Assembly (NCBI RefSeq): GCF_001808185.1
Contig: NZ_CP017668.1
Location: forward strand, 2,914,001 to 2,978,000
Direction of reading: 5' to 3'
DNA length: 64,000 nucleotides
From: Jeongeupia sp. USM3
GTDB taxonomy: Bacteria; Pseudomonadota; Gammaproteobacteria; Burkholderiales; Chitinibacteraceae
The position numbers and the translations under genes are program-made. The notes under the pieces were generated by a model. It had not been told where the DNA came from, ran no database searches, and saw nothing but the letters and a program-made list of their open reading frames with translations. Numbering within the stretch: the stretch's first letter is position 1; each line of letters starts with the position of its first letter. This document shows, piece by piece, positions 1 through 7,833 of the stretch.

Positions 1-311
1 GCGCCGGCCAGACCGCGCTGGCGGTAGCCGGGGGCAACGTACATGCCCCAGAGGATGGCCTTGTGGCGTAGTTTGGTCATGCTTTCCCGGCCCAGCCCGG
101 CGGTGCCGACCAGCGCGTCACCGTCGAAGGCGCCGAACAGACCCCGATCGGGGGCCGGTGCGAGCCGGGTTTCGACTTCCGAGATCGGCCGGTCCTTTTC
201 CGCTTCGTAGCTTGAACCGAAGGCCGAGGGCGTGTCGCGCAGCGCGGCGAGCCCGAGTGCCTGATAGCGCGGCGCATCGGCGGGAGTCAGGCGGCGAATC
301 GTCGTGGTCAT
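1..311 (-). CDS. GNAT family N-acetyltransferase, 3' end outside window
   Basis: Minus-strand frame starting at the ATG at 311-309 and still open at base 1, giving the first 103 residues. The N-terminus (MTTTIRRLTPADAPRYQAL) has the usual GNAT opening of beta strand then helix. Further on come LVGTAGL and a stretch ending WGMYVAPGYRQRGLAG, which is beta4 followed by the R/Q-x-x-G-x-A pyrophosphate loop that binds acetyl-CoA. The protein would transfer an acetyl group from acetyl-CoA to an amine; the acceptor cannot be told from this fragment. Family is clear from the Q/RxxGxG/A-type loop; substrate unknown. Confidence 0.8.
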   Translation of the reverse strand, partial: MTTTIRRLTPADAPRYQALGLAALRDTPSAFGSSYEAEKDRPISEVETRLAPAPDRGLFGAFDGDALVGTAGLGRESMTKLRHKAILWGMYVAPGYRQRGLAG

Positions 312-343
312 GGCATGGTTCCGGGTGGGAAAGGTGAAAAGGG

Positions 344-1378
344 TTAACGGACCGGCGCCAGCCAGCCTTGCAGCGATGCCGGCAGTCGCGCGATCAACGC
401 AGCCCGGCTCGGCTGCCAGAACGCCGACAGCATCAGCAGGGCCGAACCGATGAACAGTGCGGTGGTGGCGAAGCCGAGGCTGACGACGCCGTACTGTTCG
501 AGCAGCGAGCTGAATGCGTACAGCACGTAGCCGAGTGCCGAGACCATCAGCGCGCGGCGGTCGATGCACAGCGACACCAGCGCGATGCCGACGTAGAGCA
601 CGACGACGGCGATCGCCTGCGGTGCGCCGACGTCGCCGTCGGTGACGCCGAGCGACAGGAAGATCGGGTGGACCAGCAGCGGCGCGGCGAGCAGGTGCAG
701 CCAGAAGGCGACGTCGGAACGGCGGGTCTGGCGGGTGGTGTCGCTGGCGTCCCAGCGCATCGCGAAGGCGAAGACGGCAACGCCGGCAAGCAGCAGCATC
801 GGCGTGAACCAGTGGCCGGTGTCGGGCAGTACGGTGCCGAGCAGCGACAGCACGCAGCCGACCGCAGCCGCGGCGACGCAGGCGATGGTGATCGGCACCT
901 GAAAGCGCCGCCAGTGCAGCCACGTTGCCACGCCGGTGAGCAGGCTGGCCAGGGCGACGGCGGTGGCCGGCGCGTGGCGCATCATCCCTTCGACGGTATT
1001 GCCGGCAAGCGCCGGGACGGCGAGGTTCAATCCGGCCGAGAACACGCTGCCGGCAAACGCGAGCAGCAGCACGATCGCCGGCAGCGCCATCCGCCGCTGG
1101 CGCACGAAGTACTCGGCCAGCCCCCACGCGGTGGCCGCGGCGGCGAGCGAGCCGAGCACAGGCGCGGCGGCGCCGCCGATCCACGACACCGACACCAGCA
1201 ACAGCACGCAGGCGATGACGACGAAGATGTCGTTGAAGCCGGTGATCAGCCGGAACTGTTCCTCGTCGGCCACCGGCGTCTGCCGGCGGGCGGCAACGTG
1301 GTCGCGGAAGGCGGCGACCGTTTCGTCGCTCAGGATGCCGGCCGAAACGGCATCGGCCAGATCGTCGTCGGTATACAT
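344..1378 (-). CDS. Polytopic inner-membrane protein, DUF2157/DUF4401-like
   Basis: A 344-residue protein with a soluble, acidic N-terminus (about residues 1-45, opening MYTDDDLADAVSAGILSDE) followed by about nine to ten hydrophobic segments spread to the C-terminus. A short cytosolic helical region before many membrane spans is typical of the DUF2157/DUF4401 group, but I see no signature motif that fixes the family. No catalytic residues are recognisable. It lies between the acetyltransferase and an MFS exporter, all on the minus strand, with spacers of 32 and 106 bp, so co-transcription is possible. Function unknown. Confidence 0.75.
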   Translation of the reverse strand: MYTDDDLADAVSAGILSDETVAAFRDHVAARRQTPVADEEQFRLITGFNDIFVVIACVLLLVSVSWIGGAAAPVLGSLAAAATAWGLAEYFVRQRRMALPAIVLLLAFAGSVFSAGLNLAVPALAGNTVEGMMRHAPATAVALASLLTGVATWLHWRRFQVPITIACVAAAAVGCVLSLLGTVLPDTGHWFTPMLLLAGVAVFAFAMRWDASDTTRQTRRSDVAFWLHLLAAPLLVHPIFLSLGVTDGDVGAPQAIAVVVLYVGIALVSLCIDRRALMVSALGYVLYAFSSLLEQYGVVSLGFATTALFIGSALLMLSAFWQPSRAALIARLPASLQGWLAPVR

Positions 1379-1484
1379 GGGTTAAGCGTTCCGTGACAGA
1401 AAACGGTCAGCATACCCACTGCGCCGGCCGGCGTCAGTGCAGCATGCCTGCCGCCGGCGCCCGCGCGGCCATGCCGTCGGGCCG

Positions 1485-2699
1485 TCAGTCGAGCGTCCGT
1501 ACCGTTGGCGTGCGCGCGGCGATGACGATCATCAGCACGGCCATGGTCAGGCCGAACGCCGGCATGATGATGCGGATGTCGACGTGCAGCGCCAGCAGCG
1601 CGGTCACCATTGCGTACGAGATCGGCGAGAGCCCCATCGACGCGATGGTGTTCAGGCTCATCACCCGGCCGATCTTGCTGCGCTCGGTGTACTGCTGCAG
1701 CACCGACATCATCGGCACGTTGTTGGCGACCACGCCCATGCCGAGCGCAAACTGCAGCGCGATCGCCAGCGGCACCCAGCCGGTGAACGCCTGCGCGCCG
1801 AGCACGATGCCTTCGAGCACGATCACGACGACGATGATCATCAGCCGCTTCTTCGTCGGCGGAAACAGCGTCAGCACGGTGCCGCCGACGACCATGCCGG
1901 CGGCCATCGCGCTCTGCAGGTAGGACAGCGTGCTGGCCTGGCCGTCGAGATGGTCGGTGACGACGATCGGGATGCCGAGGCCCAGCGGCCCCATGAACAG
2001 CAGGTTGGCGATCGCATAGATGATCATCAGCGAGCGCAGCGCCGGTGTCTTGAGCGCGTACTGCAGTCCTTCCTTCAGCTCGGTCAGCACATGGCGGCGC
2101 ACGCCGTGCGGTATCACCGGCGCCTCGCGCACCAGCACGGTGAAGGACACGCCGGCGGCAAGCAGCGCGGCGGTCAGCGTGAACACCCATTCGTAGCTGA
2201 GCGTGGCCAGCAGGACGCCGCCGAGCACCGGGCCGAAGACGAGGCCGATCTGGTTGGTGGTGAGCATGATCGAGTTGGCGCGCATCAGGTCGCGCTCGGC
2301 GACGATGCCTGGCAGCAGCGCATCGCGCGCCGGCCAGAAGAACGCGTCGAGCGCGCCGTAGGCGAAGGCGAACAGCGTCATCGCCCAGATGTCGAGCATG
2401 CCCAGGTGCAGCAGGACGACCAGCGACAGCACGGCGATCACGCGCAGGCCGAGCGAGTACGAGATGATCCGGCTGCGGCGCATCCGGTCGGCGACGACGC
2501 CGCCGATCGCCATCAGCGCGATCCGCGGTACCGAGCCGGCGATCATCACCAGCCCGAGCTGCTCCTTGGCGCCGAGCGTTTTGACCACGTACCAGGTCTC
2601 GGCGAGCATCGCCACGGCGAGCGCGAGGTTGCCGAGGATGCTGGCCAGCCAGACGAAGAGGAAGTTGCGGTTGCGCAGCAGCGGCGGAGCGTCGGTCAT
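1485..2699 (-). CDS. MFS transporter
   Basis: 404 residues with about twelve membrane segments, the size of a single-chain major facilitator. The N-terminus (MTDAPPLLRNRNFLFVWLA) matches the non-polar entry into TM1 seen in the DHA3-type exporters. After TM2 there is a basic loop (VVADRMRRSRII), the usual GxxxDRxGRR-like motif A between TM2 and TM3. A long central loop around residues 190-220 separates two six-helix halves. The substrate cannot be read from sequence; relatives are drug or metabolite exporters. Start is the ATG at 2699; the 259 bp upstream separates it from a divergent gene. Confidence 0.85.
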   Translation of the reverse strand: MTDAPPLLRNRNFLFVWLASILGNLALAVAMLAETWYVVKTLGAKEQLGLVMIAGSVPRIALMAIGGVVADRMRRSRIISYSLGLRVIAVLSLVVLLHLGMLDIWAMTLFAFAYGALDAFFWPARDALLPGIVAERDLMRANSIMLTTNQIGLVFGPVLGGVLLATLSYEWVFTLTAALLAAGVSFTVLVREAPVIPHGVRRHVLTELKEGLQYALKTPALRSLMIIYAIANLLFMGPLGLGIPIVVTDHLDGQASTLSYLQSAMAAGMVVGGTVLTLFPPTKKRLMIIVVVIVLEGIVLGAQAFTGWVPLAIALQFALGMGVVANNVPMMSVLQQYTERSKIGRVMSLNTIASMGLSPISYAMVTALLALHVDIRIIMPAFGLTMAVLMIVIAARTPTVRTLD

Positions 2700-2865
2700 G
2701 GAAAAGGGAAAGCGGGCGTTTCAAAGCGCGGATTCTAAACCTGACCGGCCCGGCGCAATGGTCCGCCCGTGCCGTGCGACAAGGTCGGCAAAGTGCCCGC
2801 CGGCCGCGGCGTCGCCGCCCTTGCGCGATGGTCCGCGATCCGGCCGCCGCCGTCCCTCGGCCCGC

Positions 2866-2890
2866 GCCGGCCGCGCGCCGGCTTTTTTTT
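2866..2890 (+). terminator. Hairpin plus T8 with no gene upstream on its strand
   Basis: GCCGGC at 2866-2871, loop CGCGC, GCCGGC at 2877-2882, then eight T residues (2883-2890). This has the form of an intrinsic terminator reading in the plus direction. No plus-strand gene precedes it; the next plus-strand gene starts at 2959. It could end a leader or small RNA, acting as an attenuator for the chitin-binding protein gene. Confidence 0.55.
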
Positions 2891-2958
2891 GCGCTGCGGA
2901 TTTCCGCCATCCGAGATTGATTGCGGCCATGACGGCCGGATAACAACGAGGAGACGAA

Positions 2959-4179
2959 ATGAAACCGCAATCGCTAGTGTCGCCGGCGTTACTGGCCTTG
3001 ATGCTCGGCGCACCGCCGGCGCTGGCGTGTTCGCCACCGCCCCCCGGCCAGACGACGCCGGTGCCGCTCGCTGCGCCGGCACCGGCACCGGTCCAGGCCA
3101 ACTGGTATCCGGATGTCGCCTACCAGGCCGGCGCGCGTGTCAGCTATCAGTGGAAGGTCTACGTCGCCAACTGGTGGACCCAGAACGATCCGCCCGGCGG
3201 GACCAGCGGCGCATGGCGGCTCGAGAACCGCGGGCTCGAATGGTCGGCCAGCAACGTCTACCAGCAGGGCGACGAAGTGGTGCATGCCGGCCACCGCTAC
3301 CGCGCCAAGTGGTGGACGCAGAACGAGGTGCCGGGCGGCAGCGAATGGGGCGCGTGGGAGAAGACCGGTTCGGTGACGCCGGTCCCGGCACCGACACCGT
3401 ATCCGTCGATCCCCGGCGATTGCCAGCTCACACCGACGCCGGCGCCCGTGCCGACCAATCTGGCGGTGCTGGAGGCGCCGGTCGTCAGCGGCGACAGCGT
3501 CAGCTTCAACTGGCAGTCGACCAACTGGCAGACCCCGCAGGACTGGCACGTCTACGACGACGGTTACGCGATCGCCGGCGGCAATCCCGAGTGGCTGGCG
3601 GTGCACCAGCCGCCGTTCTATCGCCACGCCAACACCTTCCGCGGCCTGTGGACCGGCAAGCACCGTTTCCGCGTCGAACTGTGCAGCATCACGCCGCTCA
3701 ACACCGGCGACTGCCGGCTGAGCGAGCCGGTCGAGGTCGAGATCGCCGGCGGGATCGACGAGCAACTGAAAGCGCAGGGCGACTTCATGGCCATTCCCGG
3801 CCAGCGGCCGATCATCGACCTGCTGTTCGACGACCAGAAGCGGCCGACGTCCGTCTACCTGCAGCAGCGGGTCGACCACCCGGATGCATGGATGAAGCGG
3901 GTGACCGTGACGATCAACGGCCAGCCGTATTTCGATGGCGAAGTGTTCGATGCTTCCGCGGAGATGGAGCCGTGCGACTGGGGCAATCCGAGCAACCAGT
4001 GCGTCGTCGTCCACCGGATCCTGCGCGTCCGGCACGATCTCGACGGCAAGCGCTACGGCGCGGTCATCCTGCCGCCGCTGCCCGACGGCAACAACAGCAT
4101 CGACGTGAAGATCACCTACGCCGACGGTCGCGTCTATCCGGCGCCGATGCGCGTCTCTCTGCCGCTGGTCACGCAGTAG
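2959..4179 (+). CDS. Secreted protein with two CBM5/12 chitin-binding modules
   Basis: 406 residues. A signal peptide (KPQSLVSPALLALMLGAPPALA) is probably cut near residue 23; the following Cys does not sit in a good lipobox. A Pro/Ala linker (24-47) leads to two consecutive CBM5/12 (ChtBD3-type) modules at about 48-88 and 95-135. Each has the pattern W/Y-x-x-G-x-x-V-x-(Y/H)-x-x-x-x-Y-x-(A)-x-W-W-T-x-N, for example VANWWTQNDPPGG and RAKWWTQNEVPGG. A second Pro/Thr linker then precedes about 250 residues with an immunoglobulin/fibronectin-like look but no recognised catalytic domain. It probably binds chitin or another polysaccharide outside the cell. The start ATG has a GAGGAG ribosome site 5 bp upstream. 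The role of the C-terminal part is unknown. Confidence 0.85.
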   Translation: MKPQSLVSPALLALMLGAPPALACSPPPPGQTTPVPLAAPAPAPVQANWYPDVAYQAGARVSYQWKVYVANWWTQNDPPGGTSGAWRLENRGLEWSASNVYQQGDEVVHAGHRYRAKWWTQNEVPGGSEWGAWEKTGSVTPVPAPTPYPSIPGDCQLTPTPAPVPTNLAVLEAPVVSGDSVSFNWQSTNWQTPQDWHVYDDGYAIAGGNPEWLAVHQPPFYRHANTFRGLWTGKHRFRVELCSITPLNTGDCRLSEPVEVEIAGGIDEQLKAQGDFMAIPGQRPIIDLLFDDQKRPTSVYLQQRVDHPDAWMKRVTVTINGQPYFDGEVFDASAEMEPCDWGNPSNQCVVVHRILRVRHDLDGKRYGAVILPPLPDGNNSIDVKITYADGRVYPAPMRVSLPLVTQ

Positions 4180-4199
4180 GAGCGGCTCGGTTATGATCG

Positions 4200-4243
4200 A
4201 CGCCGGTCCGACGCCTTGAACGGGCGCCCGGACCGGCGTTTTT
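4200..4243 (+). terminator. Rho-independent terminator of the chitin-binding protein gene
   Basis: ACGCCGGTCCG (4200-4210) pairs perfectly with CGGACCGGCGT (4229-4239) across an 18-base loop, followed by a run of T to 4243. It begins 20 bp after the stop codon at 4179. Confidence 0.85.
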
Positions 4244-4282
4244 CATCGGACCGCTCCCGCGGTCGCCGAGCAAGGATGGGGC

Positions 4283-5167
4283 ATGAAGAAATGGATCATC
4301 GCGGCACTGTGCTGCGCGAGCGTCACGGCGCAGGCCGCCGAAAGCGTCATCGAAGCAGCGCTGGCCAAGCAGGATTACGCCTTGGCGTTCGCGTCGGCCA
4401 GCGCCGACGTCAAGGACGGCAGCGCAAGCGACTGGACGCGGCTGCAACTGGCGCAGCTCTACCAGCGCGGCCTCGGTACGCAGGCCGACAGCAACGCGGC
4501 CATCCGGCTGCTGACGCCGCTGGCCGAAAAGGACAATGTCGATGCGCAGCTGCTGCTGTCGGCGACGCTCGCGGCGCGGGTGACCGCCGGGCTGGTGCAG
4601 CCCGACGGCAAGCTGGACCCGGAGCGCTACAAGGCGCTGGCGGCGCGGCCGATGTCGGCGCGCAGCGATGACCGTCGCGCGGCCGAATGGCTGTGGCGCG
4701 CGGCCGAGGCCGGCCAGCCCGAAGCGGTGCAGGCGGTGGCGCAGGAGCTCGCCGGCAGCGTCAACGGCGTGCCGCGCGAGGAAGTGGCGATGTGGTTCGA
4801 AAAGGCCGACAAGAAGGACTGGCTGGTGCCGCTCAAGGCCACCGACTCGCTGACCTCGCTCAAGCTGCGCCGCGACGTGATCCGCGATGCAACGCTGGGC
4901 CAGCAGCTCGAAGCGGCGGCGCGCAAGGCCAAGTGCATCGACGAGAACCTGGCGCTCAAGGACGTGCGCATTGCCGCGCCGCTCGCCGGCGCGCAGTACC
5001 TGACGCTCGGATTCAAGCCGCCGGTGCGCTACAAGCTGATCACCGGCCACTGGCAGGAGACATGGCAGTTCGCCGCCTGCGGCAAGACCTTCCCGGTCGA
5101 TATCGCCTTCACCGCCGACGGCATGGGCGGTGCGCGCTACGAGGTGATGCCGGCAAGGGCGCAGTAG
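4283..5167 (+). CDS. Periplasmic Sel1/TPR-like repeat protein
   Basis: 294 residues with a clean signal peptide (MKKWIIAALCCASVTAQAAE, cut after AQA). Residues about 45-150 contain alpha-helical repeats of Sel1 type: LAQLYQRGLGTQADSNAAIR is the classic A-x-x-Y-x-x-G-x-G repeat core, and a later unit reads AEWLWRAAEAGQPEAVQAVA. The C-terminal 130 residues (two Cys) match nothing I recognise. Sel1 repeats usually serve as protein-binding scaffolds; the partner is not evident here. It stands as a single gene between a terminator and the aldolase promoter region. Confidence 0.75.
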   Translation: MKKWIIAALCCASVTAQAAESVIEAALAKQDYALAFASASADVKDGSASDWTRLQLAQLYQRGLGTQADSNAAIRLLTPLAEKDNVDAQLLLSATLAARVTAGLVQPDGKLDPERYKALAARPMSARSDDRRAAEWLWRAAEAGQPEAVQAVAQELAGSVNGVPREEVAMWFEKADKKDWLVPLKATDSLTSLKLRRDVIRDATLGQQLEAAARKAKCIDENLALKDVRIAAPLAGAQYLTLGFKPPVRYKLITGHWQETWQFAACGKTFPVDIAFTADGMGGARYEVMPARAQ

Positions 5168-5232
5168 CTGGTCTGCTCCGGTCGCGGCGTGGCCGCGGCA
5201 AGGCATTGATCAGACGGGGATTTTCTCGCGGA

Positions 5233-5263
5233 GAAACCGGTCGTAAACCCAACGACTGGTTTC
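5233..5263. repeat. 12-bp inverted repeat upstream of aldolase gene
   Basis: GAAACCGGTCGT (5233-5244) and ACGACTGGTTTC (5252-5263) are inverted repeats with one mismatch around a 7-base loop. There is no T-run after either arm, so this is not an obvious terminator. It may be a protein binding site or a remnant of a repeat element. Confidence 0.5.
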
Positions 5264-5270
5264 AGTGCTT

Positions 5271-5310
5271 TCCCGAATGGGCGTATCCCGAATGCCGAAT
5301 ATCCCGATTG
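5271..5310 (+). promoter_or_regulatory. Three tandem TCCCGAWTG motifs
   Basis: TCCCGAATG at 5271 and 5286 and TCCCGATTG at 5302, spaced 15 and 16 bp, run into the predicted aldolase promoter. Direct repeats at this spacing upstream of a promoter suggest an operator array, though no regulator is encoded next to it. Confidence 0.35.
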
Positions 5311-5337
5311 GGAGCGCGGCGGACGGAAGGCTAAAGT
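5308..5337 (+). promoter_or_regulatory. Possible sigma70 promoter of aldolase gene
   Basis: TTGGGA (5308-5313), 18 bp, TAAAGT (5332-5337), about 50 bp before the chosen start codon. The third tandem motif overlaps the -35 box, which would allow repression or regulated activation. Confidence 0.4.
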
Positions 5338-5388
5338 GCGTGTGATGCAATGCAACACGGCGCCAGCCGCCGCCACCGGAGAGACCCC

Positions 5389-6420
5389 ATGCCCCTCGTC
5401 GCATTACGCCCCCTGCTCGATCACGCCGCCGAAAACGGTTACGGCGTCCCGGCGTTCAACGTCAACAACCTCGAACAGGTGCAGGCGATCCTGCAGGCCG
5501 CCGCCGCGACCGACAGCCCGGTGATCCTGCAGGCGAGCGCCGGTGCCCGCAAGTACGCCGGCGAGACCTTCCTCAAGCAACTGATCGAGGGCGCCGTCGC
5601 CAGCTACCCGAATCTGCCGATCGTGATGCACCAGGACCACGGCGTCAGCCCGGCCGTGTGCATGACCGCGATCAAGCTCGGTTTCTCGAGCGTGATGATG
5701 GATGGCTCGCTGATGGCCGACGGCAAGACCCCGGCCGACTACGACTACAACGTCGGCGTCACCCGCCAGGTCGTCGAAATGGCCCACGCCTGCGGCGTCT
5801 CGGTCGAAGGCGAGCTCGGTTGCCTGGGCCGCCTCGACACCGGCATGGGCGAAGCCGAGGACGGCGTCGGCGCCGACCGCAAGCTCTCGCACGACGAATT
5901 GCTGACCGACCCGAAGCAGGCGCGCGACTTCGTCGCCGCGACCGGCGTCGACGCACTGGCGATCGCCATCGGCACCAGCCACGGCGCGTACAAGTTCTCC
6001 AGGCCGCCGACCGGCGACGTGCTGGCGATCGACCGCGTCCGCGCGATCCATATCGCGATTCCGAACACTCATCTGGTGATGCACGGCAGCTCGAGCGTGC
6101 CGCAGGAGCTGCTCGCCGAAGTGCGCGAGTTCGGCGGCGAGCTGAAGCCGACCTGGGGCGTGCCGGTCGAGGAAATCCAGAAAGCGATCTATTTCGGCGT
6201 CCGCAAGATCAATATCGACACCGACCTGCGGCTGGCGATGACCGGCGCGATCCGCAAGCACTTCGCGTTGAATCCGGCCGATTTCGACCCGCGCGCCTAC
6301 CTCAAGCCGGCAATCGCCGCAATGCGCAAGGTTTGCGAAGACCGCTACGTCGCCTTCGGCGCGGCCGGCCAGGCGTCGCGATTTCTGCAAAAGCACAACG
6401 TGATCCAGCTGGCCGCCTGA
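5389..6420 (+). CDS. fba: Class II fructose-1,6-bisphosphate aldolase
   Basis: Zinc-dependent aldolase that reversibly cleaves fructose-1,6-bisphosphate into dihydroxyacetone phosphate and glyceraldehyde 3-phosphate in glycolysis and gluconeogenesis. The opening MPLVALRPLLDHAAENGYGVPAF and the zinc site HQDHG (HxxDH) are diagnostic. Other class II landmarks are VEGELG, GTSHGAYKF and HGSSSVP, followed by INIDTDLRLA near the C-terminus. At 343 residues it fits the shorter class II form common in betaproteobacteria (also called CbbA in Calvin-cycle operons). The ATG at 5389 is chosen because GGAGAG lies 5-6 bp upstream and homologues start there; an ATG at 5350 would add 13 unlikely residues. 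Confidence 0.93.
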   Translation: MPLVALRPLLDHAAENGYGVPAFNVNNLEQVQAILQAAAATDSPVILQASAGARKYAGETFLKQLIEGAVASYPNLPIVMHQDHGVSPAVCMTAIKLGFSSVMMDGSLMADGKTPADYDYNVGVTRQVVEMAHACGVSVEGELGCLGRLDTGMGEAEDGVGADRKLSHDELLTDPKQARDFVAATGVDALAIAIGTSHGAYKFSRPPTGDVLAIDRVRAIHIAIPNTHLVMHGSSSVPQELLAEVREFGGELKPTWGVPVEEIQKAIYFGVRKINIDTDLRLAMTGAIRKHFALNPADFDPRAYLKPAIAAMRKVCEDRYVAFGAAGQASRFLQKHNVIQLAA

Positions 6421-6523
6421 CCGTCGCCGGATAGCGCAGCGCGGGTGCAAGCCCGCGCCGGCGCGGCGGCCATTCGCCGCTTGCGGACTGCGTGTCCTTA
6501 CGTGCTGTGCGATAATCGACAGC

Positions 6524-7081
6524 ATGAGCCTCGACCTGTCCCGCCATTTCCTCATCGCGATGCCCTCGCTGGCAGACCCGATCTTTGCCCGGACGCTGAC
6601 CTACGTCTGCGACCACAACGACAAGGGCGCGATGGGCGTGATCGTCAACCGCCCGGTCGGCATGTCGCTGACGACGCTGTTCGAGCAGATCGAGGTCGAG
6701 CTGCACCGCCCGGATGTCGCCGAACTGCCGGTGTGCTTCGGCGGCCCGGTGCAGACCGACCGCGGCTTCGTGCTGCACACGCCGCTCGGCGAGTGGCAGT
6801 CGACGCTGTCGGTGTCGGACGAGATCGGCCTGACGACCTCGAAGGACATCCTGCTCGCCGTCGGCGAAGGCGGCGGCCCGGAAAAAATGTTCGTCACGCT
6901 CGGCTATGCCGGCTGGGAAGCCGGCCAGCTCGAGGCCGAGATGGCGCAGAACAGCTGGATTTCGGTCGAAGCCGATCCGGAAATCATCTTCGGCCTGCCG
7001 GCCGAGGAGCGCTACGACGCTGCGCTGAAACTGCTGGGCATCGATGTGGCGATGCTGTCAGACGAAGCCGGGCACGCATGA
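6524..7081 (+). CDS. yqgE: YqgE/AlgH family protein
   Basis: 185 residues of the UPF0301/DUF179 family. The opening SLDLSRHFLIAMPSLADPIF followed by FARTLTYVCDHNDKGAMGVI and VNRP are the family signature, as is the FGGPVQTDRGFVLH segment. The protein is cytosolic and of unsettled function; a Pseudomonas homologue was implicated in alginate regulation. It is almost always next to ruvX, as here, although an unusual 130-bp palindrome separates the two. A GATAAT hexamer at 6511-6516 lies only 7 bp before the ATG with no good -35 box, so the message could be nearly leaderless. Confidence 0.9.
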   Translation: MSLDLSRHFLIAMPSLADPIFARTLTYVCDHNDKGAMGVIVNRPVGMSLTTLFEQIEVELHRPDVAELPVCFGGPVQTDRGFVLHTPLGEWQSTLSVSDEIGLTTSKDILLAVGEGGGPEKMFVTLGYAGWEAGQLEAEMAQNSWISVEADPEIIFGLPAEERYDAALKLLGIDVAMLSDEAGHA

Positions 7082-7087
7082 AAATTC

Positions 7088-7217
7088 GCCGATCCGACTA
7101 CTGCGCGGACGAATGGCCCGCGTCGTGCGCTGCTCGCAATCCTCATGGGCCATATGCCCATTCCGGTTGCTGCGCTGCTGCGCCTTGCCCTTCGCCCGCT
7201 CGCTACGTCGGCTCGAC
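7088..7217. repeat. 130-bp quasi-palindromic intergenic element, copy A
   Basis: Ends GCCGATCCGAC (7088-7098) and GTCGGCTCGAC (7207-7217) are inverted repeats with 9 of 11 matches. The exact centre (7153) holds the perfect hairpin ATGGGC-CATAT-GCCCAT (7145-7161). Landmarks CTACTGCG (7098-7105), CGCCTTG (7181-7187) and CTCGCTAC (7199-7206) recur, in the same order relative to transcription, in the element at 34196-34319. It fills almost the whole gap between yqgE and ruvX and contains no open frame of note. Confidence 0.7.
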
Positions 7218-7259
7218 GAATTTTGAGTCCGACCGGCCCGTCCGGATGAGCCCAAAAGC

Positions 7260-7691
7260 ATGAGCACGATTCTGGCTTTCGATTTCGGCGAGGCGCGTAT
7301 CGGCGTCGCCATGGGCAGTACCGAGCTCGGTATCGCTCATCCGCTCGAAACCATCGCCACGGTCGAAACCGACAAGCGCTTTGCCCGCATCGAAGCACTG
7401 ATTGCCCAGTGGCAGCCCAGCCTGTTCGTCGTCGGCCTGCCGCTCGGCCTCGACGGCGAGGAGCAACTGGCGAGCCGGCTGGCGCGCAAGTTCGCCAACC
7501 GGCTGACCGGGCGCTTCGGCGTGCCGGTTACGCTGGTCGACGAACGCTACACGTCGAAGTCGGCGTCGATGGCGCTCGACGACACCGGCCTGCGCGGCCG
7601 CCGGCAGAAGCCGATGCTCGACCAGGTCGCGGCCATGCAGATCCTGCAGGCCCATTTCGATCAAGCGGCCGAACAGGGCGGGGCGCGGTAG
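7260..7691 (+). CDS. ruvX: RuvX/YqgF, Holliday-junction-resolvase-fold nuclease for pre-16S rRNA
   Basis: 143 residues, normal size. The RNase H-like fold is shown by STILAFDFGEARIGVAMGS (first catalytic Asp in the FDFG motif), VVGLPLGLDGEE (second acidic residue) and VDERYTSKSA (DERxT/S motif). Family members are proposed to process the 5' end of 16S rRNA or to resolve Holliday junctions. The ATG at 7260 is used because homologues begin at this point; the ribosome site is weak. It is normally translated right after yqgE, but here the 130-bp palindrome intervenes. Confidence 0.92.
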   Translation: MSTILAFDFGEARIGVAMGSTELGIAHPLETIATVETDKRFARIEALIAQWQPSLFVVGLPLGLDGEEQLASRLARKFANRLTGRFGVPVTLVDERYTSKSASMALDDTGLRGRRQKPMLDQVAAMQILQAHFDQAAEQGGAR

Positions 7692-7732
7692 CGGTGCGCC
7701 CGCACGGCACCATCGCCCATCTTCCTGTCCTG

Positions 7733-7756
7733 CCGGGCCAGCCGGCCCGGATTTTT
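7733..7756 (+). terminator. Hairpin plus T-run between ruvX and pyrB
   Basis: CCGGGCC (7733-7739), loop AGCC, GGCCCGG (7744-7750), then ATTTTT. It could end the yqgE-ruvX transcript or act as an attenuator in the pyrB leader, 78 bp before the pyrB start. Confidence 0.65.
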
Positions 7757-7833
7757 CCCGCATTCCTCCCGCAGCGCGCCGTCCGGCCGCCGCAGCGGCG
7801 TGGCTTTATCGCATCCATCTTCCAGGGAGCATC

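Noticed and set aside
1330..2970. 546-codon minus-strand frame over the MFS transporter gene
   Set aside because: Arg/Ala-rich shadow in a different frame from the transporter; no recognisable domain, and the MFS product is clear.
6481..6516. Full promoter for yqgE from TTGCGG to GATAAT
   Set aside because: The spacer is 24 bp, too long for a sigma70 promoter. Only the -10-like hexamer is noted.
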